NCBI GenBank assembly: GCA_035544875.1
Contig: DASZZP010000015.1
Coordinates: 62,001 to 126,000, forward strand
Length of the DNA: 64,000 bases
Source of the DNA: JASLEW01 sp035544875
GTDB taxonomy: Bacteria > Acidobacteriota > Thermoanaerobaculia > Multivoradales > UBA5704
Direction: 5' to 3'
Under the pieces are notes generated by a model. The model was given only the letters and a program-made list of their open reading frames with translations. It was not told where the DNA came from and did not search any database. The translations under genes were made by a program, and so were the position numbers. Position 1 is the first letter of the stretch. Every line of letters starts with the position of its first letter. This document shows positions 27,914 to 36,305 of the stretch, in pieces.

Positions 27914-30900
27914 CCTTCACACCGTCTCCGGCGCCAAGGGCGGCCCCTGGCGCCGAGGAGCCGAGGGGGCAAGGCCGTCCTCCCAGCCGCGCGAGAGCGG
28001 GCACCAGCAGCTCCGAGATGAAGGGGCAGACGAGCACCCCGCCGAGGCAGGCGATGGCCGGCGAGCGATAGAGGCCAACCGAGGCCGCTCCGCTCGCCAG
28101 CAGCACGGGCAAGACCGTGACCAGGCCGGCACCGCTGAGTGCAAGCCGGCCTCGCCGATCGAGCCCCTCTGCCCCACACCATTCCGGCCGCGGCGACATG
28201 CCGTCGGCGGGACCGGGGGCAGATGCGGCGGCGGCGGGCGGCGCGGCTGGCGATCGCCGCGGCACAGGCGCCTTGGCTGCCATGGCGGTCATCGCAGCCA
28301 GGGCGGTGAACGCCGCCAGCCCCATGGCCGGTACGCAGCCGAGACAGCTCAGCAGATCGAGCTCTTCTCCGGCCGCCGCCAGCAGGGCGACGGCGCCGCC
28401 GAGGGCGACCGCCATCGCCGCCGGCACGACCGCGGCCAGGCGCAGCGATCCCGAAACGGCCGCCAGCGCCACGAAAACCAGCGCCAGCCAGAGGCTCGGC
28501 GCCAGCCGCAGCTGGGCGCCGAGCTGCGCCAGGTCGGCGGCCCGTCCGACCGGCCACACCGGCCCGTCGCCGCCAGGCGGCGACGAAGGCCAGCCCCGGC
28601 CCCAGCCCCAGCCGGACAGCGGCGGCGGGAGCGGCCCCCCTCTGCGGCCGGCGATCTCCAGCAGGCGCAGCCGGCGCACCGCTTGCCGCTGCCCGCGATC
28701 CAGGGCCGGCGCCGGCTGGCGCCGCAGCACGCTCGCCAGCGCACCCAGCGGCACCACCCGTCCGCCCTGGAGCTCCGCCGCGCCGCGCAGGGGGATCAAC
28801 TCGGGGCGCGGCACCGTGGCCGGCGCCAGCCGCACCTCGGGCCGGACGCCGGCGATCTCGACCCGCCCGGCGTAGACCTCTCCCAGCGCCGCCCGCAGCT
28901 GCGGCTCGAGCTGGGAAGGGCGGATGCCGATCCGGCTCAGCCGGTCGCCATCCCAGGATACCGCCAGGAGGCCGGCGACTCCGGGACGTTGGCGCCGCGG
29001 GTCGGGAACGACCGTCCAGCCGCGGCCGGCGAGGCCGGCCACCAGGAGGCGGGCGCGCGCCGCCGCCTCGCCATCCACCGCCCCTCCGACCTCGAGATCG
29101 AGCCATCCGTCGCGGCTGCCGAACGCCGAGGAGAGCGCGTTGCCGCCCTCGCCCGGCCCGCGGGTCGAGCGCAACTCGACACCGGCGACGCCAGGATCCC
29201 GCGCCAGACGCCGCGCCAGGACCACGCCGGCGGCGCCGCTCCACGCGGGATCGGCGAAGCCGAGCTCCAGCCGGCCGTCGACTCCCGAGTTGGCCTCCGG
29301 CGCCAGCAGCGGATCGGCCCCGCCGACCGTGCGCGCCGTGACTCGCCGCAGCGCGCCGGCCGGCAGAGCCCGGCCCAGCAGCGCCGTCGCCGCGCGCTCG
29401 ATCTCGCGTCCGAGGCGCTCCGCCGCCTCGCGGCTCAGGTCGTCCGGCTGGTGAAAGTCGACGCTGAGCACCCGCGGGTCCGCCGGCGTCAGCTGACGCG
29501 GCAACAGGCCTCCCCCGAGCAGGCCCAGGCCGGCGAGCGCCGTACCTGCAACCAGGACCGCGGAGCTCCACGCTGGCGAGCACGCCGCCTCCTTCTGCGC
29601 ACCGGCCGAGAGCTCGTCTTTCCCTCCGTCGTCCTGGGTATCCGCGGTGTGGCGGCAGCGGCCGGCGACGATCGGCAGGACAGTCAGGCAGAGCACCCCG
29701 GAGGCGGCCAGCACCGCGAGCAGCACCGTCATGGGGGTCGCGCAGAAGGCGTCGAGCACCCCGCCGCACGTCTTGACACAGACCAGAGCTGCCGCCACGA
29801 CCAGCCAGCCGGCGGCCAGGGTCCACGCCACCGTTGCCGTCCTCGCTCCCGGCCCCGCCGCCGCGCGCGTGGTCTGGCGGCCGGGTCCCGACCTGCCGGG
29901 AGAGCCCTCCGGGGAATGCCGCTCGTCCACAGCGGACGAGCCAGTCGCCGCAGCTGCGGCAGCCTGCTGCCGCACAGCTGCGGCTGTGCCGGCAATGGTA
30001 GATGTGCCGGCCTGCCAGGCCTTTCTTCCGCCGGTCCCTCCCGAAACCGCTGCCGGCCCACCCCCGCTGCGGAAGCCGGCCACGGCCCAGCCGGCGAGCA
30101 GCGATTGCGCCGCCATCAGACCGCCACCCAGCGCGAGGAGCTGAATCGTGACCGGGTCGGCCGCCAGGCCGGCCGGCCCGAGCACCGCAGCCGCCGCGAG
30201 GCAGGCGAGCGGCGGCACGCATGTGGCCGCCGCCACGACGAGGGCCGTCGCGGGCACTCCGAGCCGGCCGAAGAGATCAACCAGCCGGCCGCCGCGCCTG
30301 CCGGAGACGGCAGCGGCGCCCGACGGGCCCGCGGCGCCCTTCGTGCCCGCAGCGCCCGGCGCGACCTTCGCCCCCAAAGCGCGCGGCGCCAGCAGGAAGC
30401 CCAAGAGGGCGCCGCCGAGCAGCCAGCCGGCGACCGCGGCGATCGCGAGCCGCTCGAGCGCGCCCTGCAGCTCGATGCCGCGGTCGGCAACTACCGCGAT
30501 CCGCAATCCGCGCGGCAGGCGCGGCAGCAAGGAGGCCAGCCGGCGGCGCGCCTCCCGGGCCGGTGCCAGCACGCCGCCATGGCGGGCGCCGAACGCTCGC
30601 ACCAGCACGCCATCCCGCCCGTCGAGACGGAACCAGCTGCCGTCGCTCTCCGCGGCCAGGTCGACCGCCGCCAGCTCGTCGAGACGCGTCGCGCCGCCGC
30701 CGCCGACCGGCACGGCGAGGGCGCGCAGCCCGGCGAGAGAAGTGACCAACTCGCGGACGGCCAGCGGCCGCACCGCCGCGCCGTCGCGCACCCGGCCGGC
30801 GGAGAGCGAGCGCCCGAGGTCTTCGAGGCGGTTCACCAGGTCCAGGGCGGTCAGACCGCGCGCCGCCAGGGCGGCTCCCCAGGGGCGCACGGTGGCGCGC

Positions 30901-31499
30901 AGCGGCTGCCCGCCGATGGTCTCGAAACGGCCGAGGCCAGCCGTCCTGGCCAGCTCGGGGAGCAGCACCTCCTCCGCGAAGGCGGTGCGCGCCGCCGCCG
31001 AGCCGCCGAGCACCGCCACCTCGAGCAGCGGCTGGGGGTTGAGCTCACCGGCCTCGACGCGCAGCACACGGAGGCGGCCGCGGTCGAGATCGAGAGCCGC
31101 CAACCGGCTGTCGAGCTCGGCCAGGAGGCGGTCGCGGTCGGCGCCCCAGCCGGTGTCGAGCTGCAGCCGCACCATGCCGTCGGCGGTGCGGCTGGCCACG
31201 GCCGCCGCTCCGGGGAGCGCCAGCAGGCCCCTCTCGAGCGGCCGGGTCACCGCGGCCGCCAGCGCGTCGCGCGGCAGATCGGCGAGCACGGTGACCAGGA
31301 CCCGGTGCCGCTCGGGCAGCGGATGAGAGACGATCGGTAGGCGCGCCAGCGCCATGCCGCCGAGCGCCGCCACGGCCACCACCGCCGCGGCGGTCGAGAC
31401 CTGACGCTGCTCGGCGGCCCGCCCGGCCGCCCGGCCGGTGATGGACGGGCGGCATTCCTCGGAGGGCTCCCGCGCCGCCCACGGCCAGCGCTCCCTCAT
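27903..31499 (-). CDS. Degenerate RND-family permease, partner of the RND-ABC fusion
   Basis: The 1198-residue protein has RND-like order: an N-terminal helix, LARLPIVSHPLPERHRVLVTV, VTRPLERGLLALPGAAAVAS, a periplasmic region, a middle helix group (about 350-640), a second periplasmic region and closing helices. The helix-4 site reads LGGGLMAAQSLLAG and the helix-10 site PAMGLAAFTALAA, so the proton-relay Asp and Lys of classical RND pumps are missing here too. It may form a mixed trimer with the fusion protein. The start ATG overlaps the adaptor stop (ATGA) and has GGAG upstream. Two copies of a palindromic repeat are read through in frame: around residues 5-22 and 520-540, in opposite orientations. 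Strange Pro/Gly/Arg-rich segments mark both places. Confidence 0.82.
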   Translation of the reverse strand: MRERWPWAAREPSEECRPSITGRAAGRAAEQRQVSTAAAVVAVAALGGMALARLPIVSHPLPERHRVLVTVLADLPRDALAAAVTRPLERGLLALPGAAAVASRTADGMVRLQLDTGWGADRDRLLAELDSRLAALDLDRGRLRVLRVEAGELNPQPLLEVAVLGGSAAARTAFAEEVLLPELARTAGLGRFETIGGQPLRATVRPWGAALAARGLTALDLVNRLEDLGRSLSAGRVRDGAAVRPLAVRELVTSLAGLRALAVPVGGGGATRLDELAAVDLAAESDGSWFRLDGRDGVLVRAFGARHGGVLAPAREARRRLASLLPRLPRGLRIAVVADRGIELQGALERLAIAAVAGWLLGGALLGFLLAPRALGAKVAPGAAGTKGAAGPSGAAAVSGRRGGRLVDLFGRLGVPATALVVAAATCVPPLACLAAAAVLGPAGLAADPVTIQLLALGGGLMAAQSLLAGWAVAGFRSGGGPAAVSGGTGGRKAWQAGTSTIAGTAAAVRQQAAAAAATGSSAVDERHSPEGSPGRSGPGRQTTRAAAGPGARTATVAWTLAAGWLVVAAALVCVKTCGGVLDAFCATPMTVLLAVLAASGVLCLTVLPIVAGRCRHTADTQDDGGKDELSAGAQKEAACSPAWSSAVLVAGTALAGLGLLGGGLLPRQLTPADPRVLSVDFHQPDDLSREAAERLGREIERAATALLGRALPAGALRRVTARTVGGADPLLAPEANSGVDGRLELGFADPAWSGAAGVVLARRLARDPGVAGVELRSTRGPGEGGNALSSAFGSRDGWLDLEVGGAVDGEAAARARLLVAGLAGRGWTVVPDPRRQRPGVAGLLAVSWDGDRLSRIGIRPSQLEPQLRAALGEVYAGRVEIAGVRPEVRLAPATVPRPELIPLRGAAELQGGRVVPLGALASVLRRQPAPALDRGQRQAVRRLRLLEIAGRRGGPLPPPLSGWGWGRGWPSSPPGGDGPVWPVGRAADLAQLGAQLRLAPSLWLALVFVALAAVSGSLRLAAVVPAAMAVALGGAVALLAAAGEELDLLSCLGCVPAMGLAAFTALAAMTAMAAKAPVPRRSPAAPPAAAASAPGPADGMSPRPEWCGAEGLDRRGRLALSGAGLVTVLPVLLASGAASVGLYRSPAIACLGGVLVCPFISELLVPALARLGGRPCPLGSSAPGAALGAGDGVKDAR
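29880..29942 (+). repeat. Palindromic element, copy 2 (inside the RND gene)
   Basis: It matches copy 1 over the core GGGAGAGCCCTCCGGGGAAT and continues with the hairpin CTCGTCC-acagc-GGACGAG. It lies antisense to the coding strand and adds about 20 codons in frame near residue 530, in a low-complexity loop. Confidence 0.65.
31430..31485 (-). repeat. Palindromic element, copy 3 (5' end of the RND gene)
   Basis: On the coding strand it reads GGGAGCCCTCCGAGGAATGC and then a hairpin GCCGCCCG-tccatcaccggc-CGGGCGGC. It encodes residues about 5-22, between the start codon and the first helix, and keeps the frame. Confidence 0.6.
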
Positions 31500-32611
31500 C
31501 GCGGAGTCTCCGGAGGCGCGGCAGCCTCGACCGCCAGGCCTCCGTCGCCGAGGCCGGCCACGCCGGCCACTGCCACCCGGTCAGCTTGCGCCAGGCCGGC
31601 CGTGACCTCGATGCGGCCGCCGCCGCGCCCGCCCAGGCAGACGGCGCGACGGCGGGCGCGCAGCCACTCGCCGGCCGGCTCGAGGACGTAGACGGCGTCG
31701 CCGTCGCCGGCCACCGCCACCGCCGCCTCGGGGACGGTGATGGCGTCGGGCCGCGCCGGCAGCGCGATCCGCACCTCGACCCCCTCGCCCGCGCCCGGCG
31801 CCGCCGCGGGCGCGAGCTCGATCACCAGCCGCACGGTACCCGCGGCGTCGACGACCGGCGCGACCTCGACCACCCTCCCCTTCCCCACCGCCGCCTGTTG
31901 CGCTTCCGGGTGCTCGGCGGCCCGCCCCAGCAGCGTCGCCGCCAATCCCGGGCGCAGCAGCGCGCGATCGGCCGCCGCCGCGAAGGCGACGACCCGCAAC
32001 GGACCGGCCGCGGCGACCTCGGCGAGCAGGGCGCCGGCCACGACCTCCGAGCCGGCGGGCAGCTCGCGGGTCACCACCAGGCGGCCGGCGGCCGGCGACC
32101 GCACCTGCAGCCGCGCCGCCGCGCGCCGCGCCTCCACCAGGCGTGCCTGCGCCATCCGGGCTTCGTGCTCGCAGCGCGCCAGGTTCTGCTTCGATTCGAT
32201 CCCCAGCTCATCGCCCTTGCGGCAGCGCGCCAGCTCGATCTGGGTGTCCTCGGCGTCGATGCGCGCCTGCTCGACGCTGGCGAGCGAGGCCTCGCTGTGG
32301 ATCTCGGCGACCACCTCGCCCAGGGCGACCTGCTCGCCGGTGGCGAGCCGCGGGCCGAACCGCCGCGGGTAGGTGACGATGCCGCCGGCAGGGGCCGCGA
32401 TCGCCACCGTGGCGGCCGGGGTCACGGTGCCGTAGCACGCCAGCTCGGGCACGAAGGTGGCCCGATGCAGGACCTCCGAGGTGACGGCCACGGCCGGCGG
32501 CTCCTGCTCGTCGAACGGCGAACGCGCGCAACCCGCGGCGAGCAGGGCGAGTGCAAGCGCTAGGCGGCACCTGCGAAGGAGATGGCGATGGGACGTCGAA
32601 GCAACTCTCAT
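31496..32611 (-). CDS. RND/ABC efflux periplasmic adaptor lipoprotein (HlyD/MFP family)
   Basis: The 371-residue protein has a signal peptide with lipobox LLAAGC (Cys28), so it is predicted to be a lipoprotein in the periplasm. Next come the split lipoyl domain (VTPAATVAIAAPAGGIVTYP and RLQVRSPAAGRLVVTRELPAG) flanking a helical hairpin with Glu, Ala and Arg-rich heptads (about 125-205), a beta-barrel region and a membrane-proximal domain ending in TVPEAAVAV. This is the standard membrane fusion protein order used by AcrA and MacA. The start ATG overlaps the stop of the upstream permease gene and its stop overlaps the RND gene. No TolC-like outer channel gene is in the window, so one must be shared from elsewhere. 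Confidence 0.9.
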   Translation of the reverse strand: MRVASTSHRHLLRRCRLALALALLAAGCARSPFDEQEPPAVAVTSEVLHRATFVPELACYGTVTPAATVAIAAPAGGIVTYPRRFGPRLATGEQVALGEVVAEIHSEASLASVEQARIDAEDTQIELARCRKGDELGIESKQNLARCEHEARMAQARLVEARRAAARLQVRSPAAGRLVVTRELPAGSEVVAGALLAEVAAAGPLRVVAFAAAADRALLRPGLAATLLGRAAEHPEAQQAAVGKGRVVEVAPVVDAAGTVRLVIELAPAAAPGAGEGVEVRIALPARPDAITVPEAAVAVAGDGDAVYVLEPAGEWLRARRRAVCLGGRGGGRIEVTAGLAQADRVAVAGVAGLGDGGLAVEAAAPPETPR

Positions 32612-33324
32612 AGCAGGTTCTCGGGGCGAGCGAGTCGCCGGAAAGAATAGGCACCAAAGAGCAGCGTGGCGGCGGCCAGCACCGCGGCGTTGGCGGCCCA
32701 TGCCAGCAGCTCCGGCGGCGCCGGCAGCAGCCAACCGGAAGCCGCCTTGAAGCGCTCCGGGATGGGACTGGCAAAGAACCAGCGGCCGAGGAGGGCGACG
32801 GTGGCGAGCGAGGTGAAGATGACCGCGCCCGCCTCGCCGCGCAGGGTCACCGCCCAGAACAGCACCACGGTGGCGAGCAGGGCGCCGATCAGGACGATCT
32901 GGACCAGGGTGGTGAGCAGCGGGAAAGGGGCCGGCGAAGAGAGCCAGGCGAGCGCCATGAGCGCGGCGCCCTGCACGGTGAGGAGGAGCGCCGGCACGCT
33001 CAGGCGGCGCAGGAAGAAACGGGCGGGCGACGGCGTGCCCAGGGCCAGCGCCAGCGTCCCCGCCCGGCGCTCGAGGGCGACGACCTCGGCCATGACGGGC
33101 GTGCCCAGGACGACGAGCGGCAGCAGCACCCCCCAGTTGAAGAGGCTGTCGGCCTCGCCGCCGCCGGCGAGCGCGCGGATCGCGGCCTGGAAAAGGATCA
33201 GCGCATCGGCAGCCGCGGCCATCATCAGGCGGCGTTCGAGCAGCAGGGCGAGCGCGTCGCGCGCCTGCCGCCGGATCTCGCCCAGCCGCACCCAGCGCCG
33301 GCGCGACGCTGCCGCGCCGATCAT
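32608..33324 (-). CDS. ABC-2 type permease subunit, small
   Basis: The 238-residue product has six hydrophobic helices after a basic cytoplasmic start (RRWVRLGEIRRQARDALALL). The pattern WGVLLPLVVLGTPVMAEVVALERRAGTLALALGTP, with a charged turn after helix 2, is typical of ABC-2 permeases, in which the region around ExERRxGT follows the coupling helix. Both ends overlap their neighbours by four bases (ATGA), so it is coupled to the large permease before it and the adaptor after it. It probably pairs with the large permease and the ATPase encoded at the operon start. Confidence 0.8.
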   Translation of the reverse strand: MIGAAASRRRWVRLGEIRRQARDALALLLERRLMMAAAADALILFQAAIRALAGGGEADSLFNWGVLLPLVVLGTPVMAEVVALERRAGTLALALGTPSPARFFLRRLSVPALLLTVQGAALMALAWLSSPAPFPLLTTLVQIVLIGALLATVVLFWAVTLRGEAGAVIFTSLATVALLGRWFFASPIPERFKAASGWLLPAPPELLAWAANAAVLAAATLLFGAYSFRRLARPENLL

Positions 33325-36305
33325 GGCGCGTGCAGCTCCACCCGCTGCGCCAGGTCGCGGGTCATGCGCTGGTAGCGGAAGCAGCGCTGCTCGGGATCGA
33401 GCGCCACCGCCAGGGGCCGAAAGGCGGTGCTCACGGTAAAGGAACCCGTACCGCGGCTGGCTGTTCTCGCCAGCGTTTCGACCGGGCTCCCCACGGTGGT
33501 GACGACGACCGGACAGCGGATCGCGCCGGTGCCGCGGTTGAGCAGCAGGCCGGTGACCCGCCAGCCGCGGCCGCCCGCGCCGGCCGGGCGCGCGGCAACC
33601 TCTTTCAGGCCCAGCTCGGGCACCGCTTCGCCGGCCCAGAAGTCGTCGTAGAGCCAGCCGAGCGGCTGCCCGGAGCGGCGCTCGAGCAGACCGAACAGCT
33701 CGCGCAGCGAGCCGGCCTGCTCCGGGGGATGCGACGCGCCCACCGCACTCGCAGCACCGGCGGCACCGGCGGCGCCGGCGCGCGGCGGGGCGGGCGGCGC
33801 CGCCGATCGACCACCGAGCAGCTCCTCGACCGCGTCGACGGTACGCTCGAGGCCGACGCGCTGAACGAGGTCGCTCATCAGCGCATCGAAACGGCGCTGC
33901 CAGCCGGCGGCGTTGCCCCGGGCGGGAGCGGCCACGACCGCCACGCAAAAGGGCTCGTCGCTCTGGCCGCCAAGCACGGCGCTCGAAGAGGGCGGCGCCA
34001 CCCCCCCCGCGCCTTCCCCGGCACCGCCGGCAGCCGCCGCTTCCGACCCGGTTTGCGCCCCCACCCGCCGCAGCACCAGGCTGGCAATGATCTTGCCGAT
34101 GACGAACTGGTCTGCCGGAGCCATGACGCGCCGCGACTGCAGCCGCAGCGGCACGGTCGCCGCCGCCACCAGCTCCGGCGGCAGCCGGCGGCGCCCGGCG
34201 AGCAGCTGTTCGTCGAGCAGCAGCACCTGGCCGTGCGCGGCCACCCCCGCCGCCGCCTCGGCGCGGCTCCAGCGCTCCCACCAGAGCCGCCGGCGCGGAT
34301 AAGTGAGCGCAAAGGGGCGCGGCCACTCGAGCACCGCGACGCCGCGCAGCGGTTCGATCCCCGGCCAGACCCGGCCCGCGAGGCGCGCCACGCCGGTCAG
34401 GGAGGGGAGGTGGAAGCGCCCGCGGGACCGGTGGTTGGGCAGCACCGCGAAGGAGAAGCCCGGGGTTGCGCCAGGCGCCGGCTGCGGCTGCTGCTCCTGC
34501 GGCCGCAGCGGCTCCTGCGACTCCAGCGGCTGCTGCCCCTCCAGATCACCGCCATAGATCCCAAGCTCCCCGAGCGGCAGCCGGCAGGAGCCCAGCAGGC
34601 GCGGCGCGGCCGGACTGCTGCCCGCCACATCGCCACAGGCGTCGGCCAGCCAGAGCCCGGCGGGGACCCTGAGATCGATCTCGACCGCGGTCTGGGGAAA
34701 GAAACTCTCCGGCGGCACCTCGCGGCCCGGCGCTTCGGGCCCGGCGGGCGGCGGGCTGAGCGTCCAGGCGGCGTAGCGCGGCACCGGCACCAGGTCCGCC
34801 GCGGCGAGGTCGACGCGGGCGGGGGAAATCGCGAGGCGCGTCCAGGAGCGCGAAAGGTCGGTCAGGTCGTGCGCAAAACGAGCGCCGCGCAGCGCTCCCC
34901 AGCGGAGGGCGAAAGAGGCGCTGCCCGCGCCCGGCAGCTCGAGCTCCTCGGTGCGCGGCGCGCCGCTCAGCGCGAAGCGCAGGTGCCGCTCGGCGCCGGC
35001 CGGCAGCGGCGGCTCGAGCCGCACCGCCAGGCGGTCCCACCGCCGGCTGGGCGTCGCCCGGCCGCGATCGGCCGCCAGCTCGGTGACGCGGAGGCCCGGG
35101 TTGAGGCTGAACGCCAGCTGCGCCTGGGCGGCGGCGCCGCGGTTGCGCAGGGTGGTCTCGACAGTCAGCCGGACGCTGCCGCCAGCCGCCAGCTCGCCCA
35201 GCAGCCGGCAGCGGGTGGCGACCACCTCGCGCGGGGTCGGCGGCGGACCGCCGACGGTCTCGACCGCGTAGCGTTCGGCGCCGAGCGCGCGGTAGTGGCC
35301 GTCGCGCACGGCTAAGTAGGCGCCGGCGGCGGCGAGGGCGGCCAGACCGGCGGCGATGACCAGGCGGTCGAGCCGCGCCAGGCCGGCGTCGGGCGAGAAC
35401 TCCTCGCGCCAGCGGTTGGCGAGGCGCAGGAAGGTCTGAAGCGGATGGTTCGGCCGCGGCGCCCAGGGCGCAAGGTCGCGGCGCGAGCGGCGCAAGAAGG
35501 CGACGGCACAGCCCAGGACCGCCGCGGCAAGGCCCAGGAAGAGCACGCAGCGGGGGAGCAGTTGATCGACCGCCGCCCCGACCGGGTAGGGCGCCTCGGG
35601 CGCCGCCTCCAGCATCCTCTGCCACGGTATCTGCCAGCTGAGCGCGAGATAGGCATCGGTCCACAAGGCGCGCAGCGGCGCGACGCCCAGCCAATCGGCG
35701 GGCCCGGCCAGGGCGCGCGAGGTGGCGGCAAGCAGCTTACCGGCCAGGGTGTCGGCGAGGCCGGCAAGCACCGCGGTGGCCGCCGCCGCGGCGACCAGGC
35801 TGCGGCCGATCGTGCCCGCCCCCAGGCCGAAGGCCGTGGCGGCGAGCGCCAGCGGCAGCACCTGCAGCACCCAGGGCCAGAGAAACGGCCCGAACCCTAC
35901 CGGCAGCTCGCCGGCGGCGGCGGCCAGCGCGGCGGCCGCCGCCAGCGGCAACGCCGTCAGCGGCGCGACCACGGAAGAGACCGCCAGCCAGCGCCGCAGG
36001 AGCAGGCCGCTGTTGCTCGCCGGCGCCAGGCTGAGCACCGGCCACGATCCCTCCTGGACTTCGCGCGCCATCGCGTCGGCGGCCAGCACCAGCGCCAGGC
36101 AGACGGTCAACGCCGGCTGCAGGGCGAGCACCGACGCCGCGTAGGTGGCGCCGCCGCAGACCTCGAAGGTCTTGTCCCTGGTGAAATAGACCACCGCCGC
36201 CGGGGCGGTGACCGCCAGCAGATAGACCGCGGCCAGCAGCCGGAAGCGCCAGGAGCGCCACTGCAGACGCCACTCGTGGACGATCAGCGCCAGCGTCAGC
36301 CGCAC
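33321..36305 (-). CDS. ABC permease fused to a degenerate M1-peptidase-like domain
   Basis: The 994-residue protein begins with an ABC-2 permease half: about seven helices in the first 310 residues, including LALVLAADAMAREVQEGSWPVLSL. After a further helix (about 330-350) comes a large extracytoplasmic region that resembles the membrane-linked M1 aminopeptidase-like domain of known permease-M1 fusions, for example the C-terminal LFGLLERRSGQPLGWLYDDFWAG. The zinc motif HExxH and its distal Glu are not present, so it is unlikely to be an active peptidase; a binding role is possible. It also carries low-complexity inserts: a Gln/Pro-rich stretch near residue 590 and a GAAGAAGAAS run near 840. 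It overlaps the ATPase gene by 10 bases. Confidence 0.82.
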   Translation of the reverse strand: MRLTLALIVHEWRLQWRSWRFRLLAAVYLLAVTAPAAVVYFTRDKTFEVCGGATYAASVLALQPALTVCLALVLAADAMAREVQEGSWPVLSLAPASNSGLLLRRWLAVSSVVAPLTALPLAAAAALAAAAGELPVGFGPFLWPWVLQVLPLALAATAFGLGAGTIGRSLVAAAAATAVLAGLADTLAGKLLAATSRALAGPADWLGVAPLRALWTDAYLALSWQIPWQRMLEAAPEAPYPVGAAVDQLLPRCVLFLGLAAAVLGCAVAFLRRSRRDLAPWAPRPNHPLQTFLRLANRWREEFSPDAGLARLDRLVIAAGLAALAAAGAYLAVRDGHYRALGAERYAVETVGGPPPTPREVVATRCRLLGELAAGGSVRLTVETTLRNRGAAAQAQLAFSLNPGLRVTELAADRGRATPSRRWDRLAVRLEPPLPAGAERHLRFALSGAPRTEELELPGAGSASFALRWGALRGARFAHDLTDLSRSWTRLAISPARVDLAAADLVPVPRYAAWTLSPPPAGPEAPGREVPPESFFPQTAVEIDLRVPAGLWLADACGDVAGSSPAAPRLLGSCRLPLGELGIYGGDLEGQQPLESQEPLRPQEQQPQPAPGATPGFSFAVLPNHRSRGRFHLPSLTGVARLAGRVWPGIEPLRGVAVLEWPRPFALTYPRRRLWWERWSRAEAAAGVAAHGQVLLLDEQLLAGRRRLPPELVAAATVPLRLQSRRVMAPADQFVIGKIIASLVLRRVGAQTGSEAAAAGGAGEGAGGVAPPSSSAVLGGQSDEPFCVAVVAAPARGNAAGWQRRFDALMSDLVQRVGLERTVDAVEELLGGRSAAPPAPPRAGAAGAAGAASAVGASHPPEQAGSLRELFGLLERRSGQPLGWLYDDFWAGEAVPELGLKEVAARPAGAGGRGWRVTGLLLNRGTGAIRCPVVVTTVGSPVETLARTASRGTGSFTVSTAFRPLAVALDPEQRCFRYQRMTRDLAQRVELHAP

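Noticed and set aside
25256..28021. Long plus-strand frames opposite the RND genes
   Set aside because: Their translations are Arg/Gly/Gln-rich without motifs and mirror the coding strand of the RND genes.
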